A DNA stretch of 64,000 bases from CBDCWO01 sp965223405 (GCA_965223405.1 CBDCWO010000006.1:1612001-1676000); one strand, 5' to 3'; numbered from the stretch's first letter, positions 50,179-58,483 are shown. Notes: generated by a model from the sequence alone, not told the origin. Made by a program: numbers and translations.

Positions 50179-51276
50179 TTACCCATAGATCGGTTTTTTC
50201 CTCTTTTTAAGCGAGGTTCCTTCCCGATTGTGTAATACTGCAATTATTTCGGATATAATACTGACCGCTATTTCTTCGGGCGATTGAGCCCCGATATCCA
50301 GACCAACCGGATTAAATATTCGTAGATGATCCTCGGGTTTCAGTTGAGCATGCAGATTGTTAAAAATCCTATTTCCTCTTTTATGGGGTCCTAACAATCC
50401 GATGTATGGGATTTTGGTTTTTAGCAGATTACTTAAATTTTGCTGGTCAGTATCAAAATCATGTGACATCACCAATGCAGCAGTAAATCGATCTATTGGA
50501 ATATCTGCATACCGATCCGGAATCATGTGAATCTCCATTTCATGCAAGATCTCCATTATTTTTCTACTTTGAGTGCAAACGGTCATGTTCCACCCCAATG
50601 TGCGACCTATTTCTACTACAGGTATGACATCGTAGTTTCCTCCATAAACAAATACATTCAAGGATGGCTTAATGCATTCTACAAAAAATACAACCGGCTG
50701 TTTTTCAACCTCCAATACGATAGTTTTTGACTTTAACTGGTCCAAAACTTCTTTGGCTGCAACCAATAATTCACTTTTCACGGTATCCCAAGTAACACGT
50801 TCTTGCTGATCTATCAATTCCAAGGGTAAAGTTCTTCCCGCTCTATAATCCGGGTCTGAAGTTTTTCCATCTACAATGGTTATCAAGATACTTGGCGTTC
50901 TACGCTTGATACGATTTCTCAACAGATGTACCGGATTTAATTCATCTACCGGATCTAAAGGAATCGATAATACATCTATGATTCCATTACAACCCAGTCC
51001 CACACCTATTTCGTTGTCTTCATCCTGGGTAGTATCGTAGGTAACTTTTACAGGTTCATTTTTATACAGAGATAACTTTGCTTTTTTGAGTGCGTCGCCT
51101 TCCAAACATCCACCACTTATACCTCCTACCCATTCTCCATTATCCAAAACCAACATCCTTGCTCCGGTTCTTCGATATGAGGATCCTTCCACCCGCACTA
51201 CGACGTTGAGGGCCGCTTTGCTTTCCGAAAAATCAATTTGATCATAAAACCGTATAATATTTTTAATTTCTTTCAT
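50179..51276 (-). CDS. XdhC/CoxF family protein
   Basis: 365 residues. The N-terminal XdhC_CoxI domain contains RVEGSSYRRTGARMLV and GGISGGCLEGD, the C-terminal XdhC Rossmann domain starts at VFVYGGNYDVIPVVEIG and continues through MSHDFDTDQQNLSNLL and GLLGPHKR. XdhC proteins bind and help sulfurate the molybdenum cofactor for insertion into xanthine dehydrogenase and related enzymes. No xanthine dehydrogenase, CO dehydrogenase or cofactor gene lies within the window, so its client is elsewhere. The usual GAGHVA nucleotide motif is replaced by GGNYDVIP, which is atypical. Confidence 0.9.
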   Translation of the reverse strand: MKEIKNIIRFYDQIDFSESKAALNVVVRVEGSSYRRTGARMLVLDNGEWVGGISGGCLEGDALKKAKLSLYKNEPVKVTYDTTQDEDNEIGVGLGCNGIIDVLSIPLDPVDELNPVHLLRNRIKRRTPSILITIVDGKTSDPDYRAGRTLPLELIDQQERVTWDTVKSELLVAAKEVLDQLKSKTIVLEVEKQPVVFFVECIKPSLNVFVYGGNYDVIPVVEIGRTLGWNMTVCTQSRKIMEILHEMEIHMIPDRYADIPIDRFTAALVMSHDFDTDQQNLSNLLKTKIPYIGLLGPHKRGNRIFNNLHAQLKPEDHLRIFNPVGLDIGAQSPEEIAVSIISEIIAVLHNREGTSLKKRKKPIYG

Positions 51277-51313
51277 GGTAAAAGAATTATCAACACTTAT
51301 CTATCAGAATCAA

Positions 51314-51321
51314 CAAAAATA
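51314..51321 (-). promoter_or_regulatory. Candidate -7 element of the XdhC gene (TATTTTTG)
   Basis: Exact TAnnTTTG match on the minus strand, 38 bases ahead of the ATG at 51276. The nearest TTTG lies 27 bases further upstream, longer than the usual spacer of 17-23. Confidence 0.35.
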
Positions 51322-51396
51322 GAATAAACATCCTTTCACAGAACTAATCAAATGTAGATTTAATGCTTAATAATTTTCTAAGTCTTTGAGATATAG

Positions 51397-51430
51397 AAAA
51401 ACCGCACTTCCAGATGGAGATGCGGTTTTT
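51397..51430. terminator. Intrinsic terminator of the DUF4920 lipoprotein gene
   Basis: A perfect 10-bp stem (AAAAACCGCA / TGCGGTTTTT) with a 14-base loop that can pair further. Runs of A and T on both sides make it bidirectional. It lies 22 bases after the DUF4920 stop on the minus strand and upstream of the XdhC gene. Confidence 0.85.
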
Positions 51431-51451
51431 GTATCCAATTTTAAATTCTTG

Positions 51452-51973
51452 TCACGAGTTTTCCCGATTATACAGTATAACCCCTGAAGCCATGAATTTA
51501 TACTCTTCTTCCGGTTCGGTAATTTTTTCAATTTCCTCCTTACTCAATCCTTCATCTTCAGCATAATGCCGCAATTCGTCCACGCTGGTTGTAGCCCGAT
51601 AGGCAATACCTTCTACTATAACCTCCTGACCCGCACAATCTTTGGGCATAAAAAATCCGTAATCTTTAAATTGAACGAAGATGGGTTCACCACTCTTGTC
51701 ATCACCAACGAGGTTCATCCAACATCCTTTGGTCTGACAAACATTTTCTACAGTAGCCTTGATTTTTACTTCAAGCGAATCTTGAGATTCTAATTTGGCT
51801 ACGACTTGAGCAAGTGAAACAGCTCCTTCATCAGAAATGGTATCACCAAAAGTTTGATAATCTGCAACTTCAGCTTCTGCCGACTTATCATTGTAACTGG
51901 CATCACTGCTCCCACAAGCCGCAATTAACCAAAATGTGGCAAAAAAAACAGAAAGTTTTATCAGTTTAAACAT
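51452..51973 (-). CDS. DUF4920 domain lipoprotein
   Basis: 173 residues. The lipoprotein signal ends at LIAAC (Cys20). The domain, residues about 40-170, contains FGDTISDEGAVSL, the OB-fold-like strand EVKIKATVENVCQTKGCWMNL and FVQFKDYGFFMPKD, matching DUF4920. The paired cysteines (VCQTKGC) resemble a metal or redox site but no activity is known. An acidic linker (EIEKITEPEEEYK) precedes the last strand. Probably exposed in the periplasm. Its gene is followed by a strong terminator and preceded by a -7-like box at 51993-52000. Confidence 0.85.
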   Translation of the reverse strand: MFKLIKLSVFFATFWLIAACGSSDASYNDKSAEAEVADYQTFGDTISDEGAVSLAQVVAKLESQDSLEVKIKATVENVCQTKGCWMNLVGDDKSGEPIFVQFKDYGFFMPKDCAGQEVIVEGIAYRATTSVDELRHYAEDEGLSKEEIEKITEPEEEYKFMASGVILYNRENS

Positions 51974-51992
51974 TTTATAAATATTTAGATTT

Positions 51993-52000
51993 CAAAAATA
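51993..52000 (-). promoter_or_regulatory. Candidate -7 element of the DUF4920 gene (TATTTTTG)
   Basis: Exact TAnnTTTG match on the minus strand 20 bases ahead of the ATG at 51973, a short leader like that of the CBS pair. No -33 TTG at the usual spacing. Confidence 0.35.
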
Positions 52001-52310
52001 AGTTTCCGAACGAAAATTTGTCTATTAACACTTGTTAAAATCCATTGAATCCAATTGGCCTGCAAGATATAGTTCTTTAAGCAAACTAACCTCAATCTTA
52101 GAAGTAGAACAAAGCTGAAATCCTGATTGTTCCTAACTTGTAAGTAAATTGACTCCTTGTTAATAAATGACTCCTTATTGAATACGTAATGAAATCAGGC
52201 TGGCGTATATTGATAACAAAAAAAATTATATAAAATTTAAGAACAATAAATAATCAGCAATCAAGGTTTATTATTTCAGACCACGACATTAGCAATGTTG
52301 ATTAATAAGT

Positions 52311-52330
52311 AATGTAACCAAATGTAACCA
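52311..52330 (+). promoter_or_regulatory. Two perfect 10-bp direct repeats (AATGTAACCA) upstream of the MORN-caspase gene
   Basis: Two adjacent identical decamers, one helical turn apart, lie 54 bases ahead of the ATG at 52384. A looser repeat of TGACTCCTT occurs at 52150-52158 and 52168-52176. Tandem repeats with helical spacing are common regulator sites, but no protein can be named. The 410-base gap 51974-52383 otherwise holds only AT-rich DNA and the -7 box of the opposite gene. Confidence 0.4.
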
Positions 52331-52383
52331 AATATAGATAATCCTATCGATGCACATCTACCAGAAAAACAATTTGCGGAAAT

Positions 52384-53925
52384 ATGAGAGTTTTGTTTTG
52401 GATTTTGATGTGTTCCCCTTTCCTGGTTAATGCACAATGTATTCAAGGTGATTGTAACAATGGCATTGGGATATATTTATTCCCCAGTGGAGCTAAGTAT
52501 TCCGGATCTTTCCAAAATGGAAAATTAAATGGTATTGGAAAGTTGATTTTTTCCAATGGTGATATTTATCAAGGAGACTGGAAGAATCAGCACCGACACG
52601 GTAAGGGAACTCTGTTAAAAGCGAATGGAGAAAAATATACCGGATCATTTGTACAAAGCAAATTTCAAGGTCACGGCAGTTATCACTATATGGATGGATC
52701 TGTTTATACAGGAAATTGGATAAAAAATAAACGTAATGGTCATGGTGTTTTGGTTCAAGTTGATGGAAAGCAATTAGAAGGGACTTGGAAGGAAAATCAA
52801 TTCAAACCTTCCAACGATCAGGTTACTTCTAATTCAAACATAAGTGCAGCAAATAATCGCCCCATTAACGAAGTGGAGAGTACCAATCACTCAAAAAAAT
52901 TAAAGAACTGCAATACTTCATATTGTCATGATTGTGAAGGAATCTTTACTTACCGGGATGGGAGCAAATACACGGGACAATTCTACAATGGGAAACCCGA
53001 AGGCACCGGCATCTGTTTTTATGCCAATGGTGATCGCTATGAAGGGACCTGGAAAAACCATGCACCCCATGGAAAGGGCAAAATGTATTTCCGAAATGGA
53101 CGTGTGGTATACGCCCTATGGAATTTTGGTCGTGCTACGAAATTTATCGAGGATGAGGTACCCATAGTTATGAATAAACAACAAAACAAGCCGGTTGCTG
53201 ATCCGGATGTCAAAATATGGGCTGCTGTAGTAGGAGTTGCCAGTTATAATCATATGCCAACTCTTAAGTACACGGACGACGATGCCTACCGGATGTATGC
53301 TTTCCTTAAAAGCCCTGAAGGTGGTGCCCTACCGGACCATCAAATCAGGCTGTTGATCGATGAGGATGCGACTCAGGCGAAAATAATAAAGGGTATGCAA
53401 GATCTCTTTTGGCAGGCTGATGACAACGATGTGGTACTCTTGTATTTATCTGGACATGGACTAAAAGGTTCTTTTTTACCATTCGATTTTGATGGATTCC
53501 ACAACCGTTTGAGATATGAGGATATCCGCACTATATTGGATCAATCTGATGCGAAACAGAAGATTTGTCTGGCAGATGCATGTTATGCTGGAACTTTTAC
53601 AGGAACTAAGACTACTTCCCTACAATCGTCATTGAAAAATTTCTATTCTTTGATCAATGATGCCTCAGCTGGAACGGCCTTTTTACTATCCTCAAAAACC
53701 GGTGAAGTATCTCTTGAAGACCAAGGACTACGACAAGGTATTTTTAGTCACTACCTAATACGGGGATTAAAGGGAGTAGCAGATGTAAATCGTGATAAAA
53801 TAATACAACTCGGAGAGCTGTTTGACTATGTGACACGCGAGGTCAAAAGATATACTGGCAATCGTCAATCACCTGAAGTCGCAGGTAAGTTTGATGCACA
53901 ATTGCCAATAGCTTTTATTCGATAA
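52384..53925 (+). CDS. Exported MORN-repeat protein with caspase-like (peptidase C14) domain
   Basis: 513 residues. A signal peptide (MRVLFWILMCSPFLVNAQ) is followed by MORN repeats at about 28-135 (YSGSFQNGKLNGIGKLIFSNG, YQGDWKNQHRHGKGTL, YTGSFVQSKFQGHGSY, YTGNWIKNKRNGHGVL), a low-complexity linker, two more MORN units at about 188-245 and a caspase p20/p10-like domain from 275 to the end. The catalytic dyad is intact: His358 in YLSGHGLKG and Cys400 in ADACYAGTF. It should act outside the cytoplasm. MORN repeats bind lipids or proteins in other systems, so membrane targeting of a caspase is a reasonable idea (inference). No partner gene overlaps it. Confidence 0.9.
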   Translation: MRVLFWILMCSPFLVNAQCIQGDCNNGIGIYLFPSGAKYSGSFQNGKLNGIGKLIFSNGDIYQGDWKNQHRHGKGTLLKANGEKYTGSFVQSKFQGHGSYHYMDGSVYTGNWIKNKRNGHGVLVQVDGKQLEGTWKENQFKPSNDQVTSNSNISAANNRPINEVESTNHSKKLKNCNTSYCHDCEGIFTYRDGSKYTGQFYNGKPEGTGICFYANGDRYEGTWKNHAPHGKGKMYFRNGRVVYALWNFGRATKFIEDEVPIVMNKQQNKPVADPDVKIWAAVVGVASYNHMPTLKYTDDDAYRMYAFLKSPEGGALPDHQIRLLIDEDATQAKIIKGMQDLFWQADDNDVVLLYLSGHGLKGSFLPFDFDGFHNRLRYEDIRTILDQSDAKQKICLADACYAGTFTGTKTTSLQSSLKNFYSLINDASAGTAFLLSSKTGEVSLEDQGLRQGIFSHYLIRGLKGVADVNRDKIIQLGELFDYVTREVKRYTGNRQSPEVAGKFDAQLPIAFIR

Positions 53926-54065
53926 CTAAAACTTTAATGATGGTAACTGCATTTATTTTATTCACTTTGTGGAAATTGATTAAAAAGGGCTGATTTTTGA
54001 AACGATAAATAAATACGGAACCAACTCATTCTAATTCATATTGGCCATTGTCATTATTCTTCCAA

Positions 54066-55247
54066 TTAATGTAACCATTCCACTCCGTTGGCCCCTGGCT
54101 GATCCAATAATCTTCTGGCCTGTACAAAGGTCTTAAATCTCTTTTCAATAAATAGCGGATCATCGCGATCAAGGCTTTGAATTTGCACTCGTCCATCACC
54201 GGAATGAATAAATTTACCGGCTCCCAGATAGATGGCCACATGGGTAATCTTTTCAGGCTTATCCTTAGTTGCCGGCTTACCGAAAAACAAAAGGTCACCT
54301 GGTAAAACTCCGTTTAGCAAAGTATCTGTTTCTACTTTTATACCAGTAAATACTTGCTGGCTTGCATCTCTGGGTAGTTGTAATCCATTCAGGTAAAATA
54401 CGGTTTTGGTAAAACCACTGCAGTCCATTGCTCTTGTAGATGTGCCTCCCCAAAGGTAAGGCCTGCCCAACAACGTGTTGGCAGTTCGTATAATATTTTT
54501 AACAGATGGTTCCCGAGTAGCAATCCACTCCTTCCAAAGCATTATTTTCTGTTTTGCAATGTACGCAGATCTTCCATCAGGAAAGCGTACTGCAAAAAAG
54601 CCTTTAGTATCTCCAACTTTTTCCAACTGGCCTCCAGCCACCAAATCAGATACCGGGGTAATCCCAATTCCTGCCTCCTTAAAAGCAAAACCATGTGGTT
54701 CGATAAATACTATTTTTTCCTTACTTTTCCAGGAATCGTATTCCGTAGAAGTCATCTTAGTAAAAGCTCCTTCATCCAGCCAACCCAGATAATCATCTGG
54801 TGTTTGAACCCAATACCAGTTATCTTGTCTTTTGTAGATCTTGATTGGGGTTCCCAATAAGGCTTGTGTTGCAAGTTCCTGAGAATGTCCAGGTTTGGAA
54901 CGAATATTACAGACGGATACATTGACAACGCCAAAAGGTGTTGCTGATATGGGGGGGGCTGGTAAAACAACAATGCTATCAATAACCTTCAAACTATCTC
55001 CTATCAATACAAGTAAAGAATCTTTGGCCATGGCTGAAATAGTTTCTCCTTTCAGCACCCAGGATTCATTAAGCTTATAGGCTTCGATTTGGACATGGGA
55101 TGTTCTTTTATCTGGAGCGTAATACTCTTTCACTGTATTTATGGCCTCATGAGGTGGAAGTATTAATTGAACCTCCTTTGATGACACCTCCTTTGAATTA
55201 CACGACAGTGCAATTAAGGGTATTAGAAAATACAATAATTTATGCAT
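54066..55247 (-). CDS. NlpC/P60 peptidase lipoprotein with SH3-like domains
   Basis: About 393 residues from the ATG at 55247. That start gives a lipoprotein signal, MHKLLYFLIPLIALSC, with the lipidated Cys at 16; an upstream in-frame ATG/GTG would only lengthen the N-terminus. Two SH3-like segments (FGVVNVSVCNIRSKPGHSQEL ... YKRQDNWYWVQTPDDYLGW) precede the NlpC/P60 catalytic domain with Cys in RAMDCSGFTKTVF, His in KITHVAIYLG and a second His in KFIHSGDG. Such enzymes cut D-glutamyl-meso-DAP peptide bonds in peptidoglycan stems. The protein is expected at the inner leaflet of the outer membrane or the cell surface. The 260-base divergent gap upstream has two CTATTTTG-like boxes facing the DinB operon. 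Confidence 0.92.
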   Translation of the reverse strand: MHKLLYFLIPLIALSCNSKEVSSKEVQLILPPHEAINTVKEYYAPDKRTSHVQIEAYKLNESWVLKGETISAMAKDSLLVLIGDSLKVIDSIVVLPAPPISATPFGVVNVSVCNIRSKPGHSQELATQALLGTPIKIYKRQDNWYWVQTPDDYLGWLDEGAFTKMTSTEYDSWKSKEKIVFIEPHGFAFKEAGIGITPVSDLVAGGQLEKVGDTKGFFAVRFPDGRSAYIAKQKIMLWKEWIATREPSVKNIIRTANTLLGRPYLWGGTSTRAMDCSGFTKTVFYLNGLQLPRDASQQVFTGIKVETDTLLNGVLPGDLLFFGKPATKDKPEKITHVAIYLGAGKFIHSGDGRVQIQSLDRDDPLFIEKRFKTFVQARRLLDQPGANGVEWLH

Positions 55248-55519
55248 TGAGTTTTTTTGTGAAGATAACGATTCTCTCCTCACCATCGTATGATCCTCCA
55301 GTTAGATAAACATAGCTTTGTATCAACATACCTTGGATTCACATCAAAGTAAACATCAAGACTTGGGTTATCTCTATCACTGGCTTGATCTGTCGTACAG
55401 CTATATATGTTTGTTTTCGAATGGTCGAATCACAGCGTTATTTAGTATATTTTATATAAATATGTCCTTGGCGATACCTATTTTGTATAATAGTTTACAA
55501 AACGGAGAAATTAAAATTC

Positions 55520-55527
55520 CTATTTTG
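55520..55527 (+). promoter_or_regulatory. Candidate -7 element of the DinB/ATP-grasp/LysE operon (CTATTTTG)
   Basis: Approximate match to TAnnTTTG, 20 bases ahead of the DinB-like start at 55547. An almost identical box lies at 55488-55495. No firm -33 element. Weak call based on resemblance and leader length. Confidence 0.2.
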
Positions 55528-55546
55528 TCGATTCAAATTATCACAG

Positions 55547-56092
55547 ATGAATTTAGTAGAAATTGCTGTTGGTGTACTGCATGATGCCAAGCATTATTTG
55601 AACAGAATAGATCAAACTAAATATAACGAATCTATCGAATTGTTATCCGGAAGTTCAATAGGCGGACACACCCGACATTTCATCGAGTTTTTTCAATGTT
55701 TGCTTGAGCAGAAAACACAACAGATTCAGGTAAATTATGATCTGCGGCCAAGGAACTCTGAAATTGAAAAATATCCAAACAAAGCTAATGAGTCAATCGA
55801 AAAAATAATCAAAGACTTAAACCAGCATACCTGGCAAGAAGATTGTCATATTGCAGCAGAATACAATCCGGATACCAACGAAAAAGTATGTATCCATACA
55901 TCATTTGGCCGGGAGTTAATGTACAATATCGAGCATACTATACATCACTTGGCCTTGATCAAAATTGGATTAAAATTGATTGTTCCGGAAATGGAGCTCC
56001 CCTCTCATTTTGGAATAGCACCTTCTACCATTAAATTCAACAAAACACAGCTTGCGAAGACAGATGTTGAAAAAATGGTGGCAAATCACTAA
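55547..56092 (+). CDS. DinB-like four-helix protein (metal-dependent transferase-like fold)
   Basis: 181 residues, alpha-helical. The DinB/YfiT-type metal ligands are present: IGGHTRHFIEFF gives the first His, and NIEHTIHHLALIKIG the His pair of the third motif. The fold is used by bacillithiol and mycothiol S-transferases and by uncharacterised DinB proteins. The start of the ATP-grasp gene (56064) lies 29 bases before its stop, so translation is coupled. Substrate unknown; a thiol-linked or amide-forming step together with the ATP-grasp protein is inference. Confidence 0.8.
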   Translation: MNLVEIAVGVLHDAKHYLNRIDQTKYNESIELLSGSSIGGHTRHFIEFFQCLLEQKTQQIQVNYDLRPRNSEIEKYPNKANESIEKIIKDLNQHTWQEDCHIAAEYNPDTNEKVCIHTSFGRELMYNIEHTIHHLALIKIGLKLIVPEMELPSHFGIAPSTIKFNKTQLAKTDVEKMVANH

Positions 56093-57137
56093 AAGCTCAA
56101 ATTTTTGGATTAAGCTGACCCATTGGGAATATTGGCCAATGGAAATAGTAAATATTCCGGTCATCATCATATGGTTGTGCTATGCGCTACGGGCAAAAGA
56201 TTTATTTTTCTTTAGCAATACCAATCCGAACATAAAAAATGGAGGCGTATTGGGTGAATCCAAATGGAGGATTTATCAATTATTACCTGCTCAATATTTA
56301 CCTAAAATGTTTTTAATAAATCCTGAGGAACTTGCAGTAAGTATGGTTCAAAGGAAGATGGAACAAATGCACATCAATTTTCCGATAGTTATCAAACCGG
56401 ATGTGGGCGAGAGAGGTTATTTGGTAGAAAAAATTTCGACTAGGTCAGAATTAGAGGATTATCTCCAAAGAGTGCCAAAAATAAAGTTCATTTTCCAAGA
56501 ATACATAAATTACCCGGTAGAACTGAGTATTATGTATCACAGATTTCCAAATGCTAAAAACGGCCAGATAACTTCTCTATGTATCAAAGAAATGTTGACG
56601 GTTATAGGTGATGGAAGTTCCACATTATCTCAATTGATTCATAGCTATCCTCGAGCAAGGATACAGCTGAAATCACTTACTAAGCGGTTTGATAACATGG
56701 AAATGGTGGTTCCAAAAAACAAAAAAATGGAATTGATACCCATTGGAAATCATTGCAGAGGGGCAAAATTCTGTAACGGCAACCACCTTATTGATATTGA
56801 ATTAACTGAAACTGTTGACACCATAAGTAATCAGACTGAAGGAATTTTTTACGGCAGGTTTGACATAAGATGTCAATCTCTGGATGCTATTAAAAAAGGT
56901 CAAGATTTTACCATCTTAGAATACAACGGGGTTGCTTCCGAACCGGCTCATATATATCATCCTGGATATTCCATTATCCAAGCCTATAGGGATTGGTATT
57001 ATCATTGGGGTATCATCTATCGGCTTCATAAGTCTTTGAAAAATCAAGGATATAGCACCATGAGTTGGAATCAAGCCAAGGAAGATCTATTCGAATATCG
57101 TAAATATAAACGTTTAGAATTTAAACGATATGGTTGA
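56064..57137 (+). CDS. ATP-grasp family protein (D-Ala-D-Ala-ligase-like fold)
   Basis: About 357 residues from the ATG at 56064. The N-terminus has a distinctive HWEYWPMEIVNIPV segment followed by a hydrophobic stretch and DLFFFSNTNPNIKNGGVLGESK. The ATP-grasp region shows FPIVIKPDVGERGYLV (ATP-binding strand-loop, with the conserved Lys), FQEYINYPVELSIMYHR and the metal-binding end DFTILEYNGVASEPAHIY. ATP-grasp enzymes form an acyl phosphate and join it to an amine or thiol. The family of this protein is not characterised to my knowledge. Overlaps: 29 bases with the DinB-like gene and 8 with the LysE gene. Confidence 0.85.
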   Translation: MLKKWWQITKSSNFWIKLTHWEYWPMEIVNIPVIIIWLCYALRAKDLFFFSNTNPNIKNGGVLGESKWRIYQLLPAQYLPKMFLINPEELAVSMVQRKMEQMHINFPIVIKPDVGERGYLVEKISTRSELEDYLQRVPKIKFIFQEYINYPVELSIMYHRFPNAKNGQITSLCIKEMLTVIGDGSSTLSQLIHSYPRARIQLKSLTKRFDNMEMVVPKNKKMELIPIGNHCRGAKFCNGNHLIDIELTETVDTISNQTEGIFYGRFDIRCQSLDAIKKGQDFTILEYNGVASEPAHIYHPGYSIIQAYRDWYYHWGIIYRLHKSLKNQGYSTMSWNQAKEDLFEYRKYKRLEFKRYG

Positions 57138-57756
57138 AATTGGGCTTTTCTTTATTGGTCTAATTTTGTCTTTTATCGGATCATTGCCATTTGGCATGAT
57201 CAATATTGCCGTGATAGATATAACGATTCGAAAAGGATACAAACATGCTCTTATGTTTGGTGCAGGGGCGGCATTTATTGAGTTCTGGCAAGCTTTAATC
57301 GCCACTAAATTCTCTTTTATTTTTACTAAATATCCAACCATAACGACCGGCATAGAGTGGGTAGCTATATTCATCTTTTTTGCTTTGGGATTTTATTATT
57401 TAAACCACAAACCTGACTCATATCAACCGAGCTCCAGGTCAGGCTTGGATCAGAACCTTTTTTGGAAAGGAGTGGGAGTGAGCGCTCTCAACGTTATGGC
57501 TTATCCTTATTGGTTGTTTTATTCTGCCTGGCTTGCTAGTGAGAATTGGTTGCAATCAGGCTGGATTCCAGCTATTGTCTTTTCAGCTGGGATTATGTGT
57601 GGAGGTATGCTATTGTTTACTCTCTATAGTTGTTTTGGACTTTGGCTGGTGCGTAAAAGCAATCACTTTCAAAAGTGGTCAACACGAATTTTTGCCGGAA
57701 TGATGATCGCGTTAGGAATTATTCAATTGATTCGAGTGATTCGAGTGATTTTTTGA
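57130..57756 (+). CDS. LysE/RhtB-family amino-acid exporter
   Basis: 208 residues with six predicted membrane helices. LSFIGSLPFGMINIAVIDITIRKGYKHA at the start matches the conserved LysE/RhtB N-terminal block (the P-x-G/N-P region reads SLPFGMIN), and FWKGVGVSALNVMAYPYW the third-helix region. The family exports amino acids or small peptides. It overlaps the ATP-grasp gene by 8 bases, so the exported compound may be the product of that enzyme (inference). Its 3' end overlaps the convergent PlsC gene by 38 bases, including a 9-bp tandem repeat. Confidence 0.88.
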   Translation: MVEIGLFFIGLILSFIGSLPFGMINIAVIDITIRKGYKHALMFGAGAAFIEFWQALIATKFSFIFTKYPTITTGIEWVAIFIFFALGFYYLNHKPDSYQPSSRSGLDQNLFWKGVGVSALNVMAYPYWLFYSAWLASENWLQSGWIPAIVFSAGIMCGGMLLFTLYSCFGLWLVRKSNHFQKWSTRIFAGMMIALGIIQLIRVIRVIF

Positions 57757-58483
57757 ATATAGTCTGCGACTTTCGCAAGGAGTCATCTATCCAGGATTGG
57801 CATGAATTCAATAATCGTACTCCATTGTCATCCTTCATAAGGGATCCGATATGAAAATGTACTGTGGTATTCCTTTTGCCGAAGGTTCTGATGAAATGGG
57901 GTAGAAAGGTGTCATCGCCGATAAAAGCATCATTACTATCTTTGTATTCAATGGCAATTGGCAGCACTGGTACCTGATATTCCGCTGCCATGTAAAATGT
58001 AGCTGGTCTAAACTCGATCGTTGCAGATTGGTCATGAGTAGTTCCTTCCGGACAAATATAGACTGAAACACCCTCCTGTATACTTTTGAGTATGGCTTGT
58101 CGGGCAGATTTTCTACTGCTTTGTAGTTCTCGTTGTACAAAAATAATCCCGGAAAGATAAAGTCCCCGATTAATCAATGGCCACTTGGAAACTTCGGCTT
58201 TTGCCACTGGTTTGGCCTGAAATCTGGTCAATGCTATAGCTGGATCAAGGTAAGATCGATGATTTGATATAATCAATGTAGGCTCAGTCAATATGGCATT
58301 TCCAAATATTTTGCACCTTACTCCTAACCATTTAAGAATCACCTTAAGAAACAAGGTCCTGTATTTCATCGCTCGCTCAATCGAAAATCCTTTAAACACT
58401 GAAATCAAAATGTAGTACAAAATGACAGCTGCCAGCATGAAAGCAAAGATTATTAACCTTACCATTCCTAGCATCCACCTCAT
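57719..58483 (-). CDS. 1-acylglycerol-phosphate-type O-acyltransferase (PlsC family)
   Basis: 254 residues with an N-terminal membrane helix (5-28). The PlsC motifs are intact: NHRSYLD (His75-x4-Asp80) and CPEGTTH (145-150), and AIEYKDSND lies in the later conserved area. The enzyme moves an acyl group from acyl-ACP/CoA to a hydroxyl group. Its ATG overlaps the stop of the acyltransferase-GNAT fusion by 4 bases, so the two are a coupled operon. With that partner it may complete an acyloxyacyl amino-acid lipid, as glsA does in Bacteroides (inference). Confidence 0.92.
   Translation of the reverse strand: MRWMLGMVRLIIFAFMLAAVILYYILISVFKGFSIERAMKYRTLFLKVILKWLGVRCKIFGNAILTEPTLIISNHRSYLDPAIALTRFQAKPVAKAEVSKWPLINRGLYLSGIIFVQRELQSSRKSARQAILKSIQEGVSVYICPEGTTHDQSATIEFRPATFYMAAEYQVPVLPIAIEYKDSNDAFIGDDTFLPHFIRTFGKRNTTVHFHIGSLMKDDNGVRLLNSCQSWIDDSLRKSQTIFKKSLESLESIE

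Noticed and set aside
52384..53925. Antiphage or CRISPR-linked caspase
   Set aside because: The protein has an export signal, no adjacent sensor, gasdermin or CRISPR genes, and no repeats of CRISPR type occur in the window.
54026..54298. 90-residue minus-strand frame at the 3' end of the NlpC/P60 gene
   Set aside because: It overlaps the catalytic end of the peptidase in another frame and has no signal or motif.
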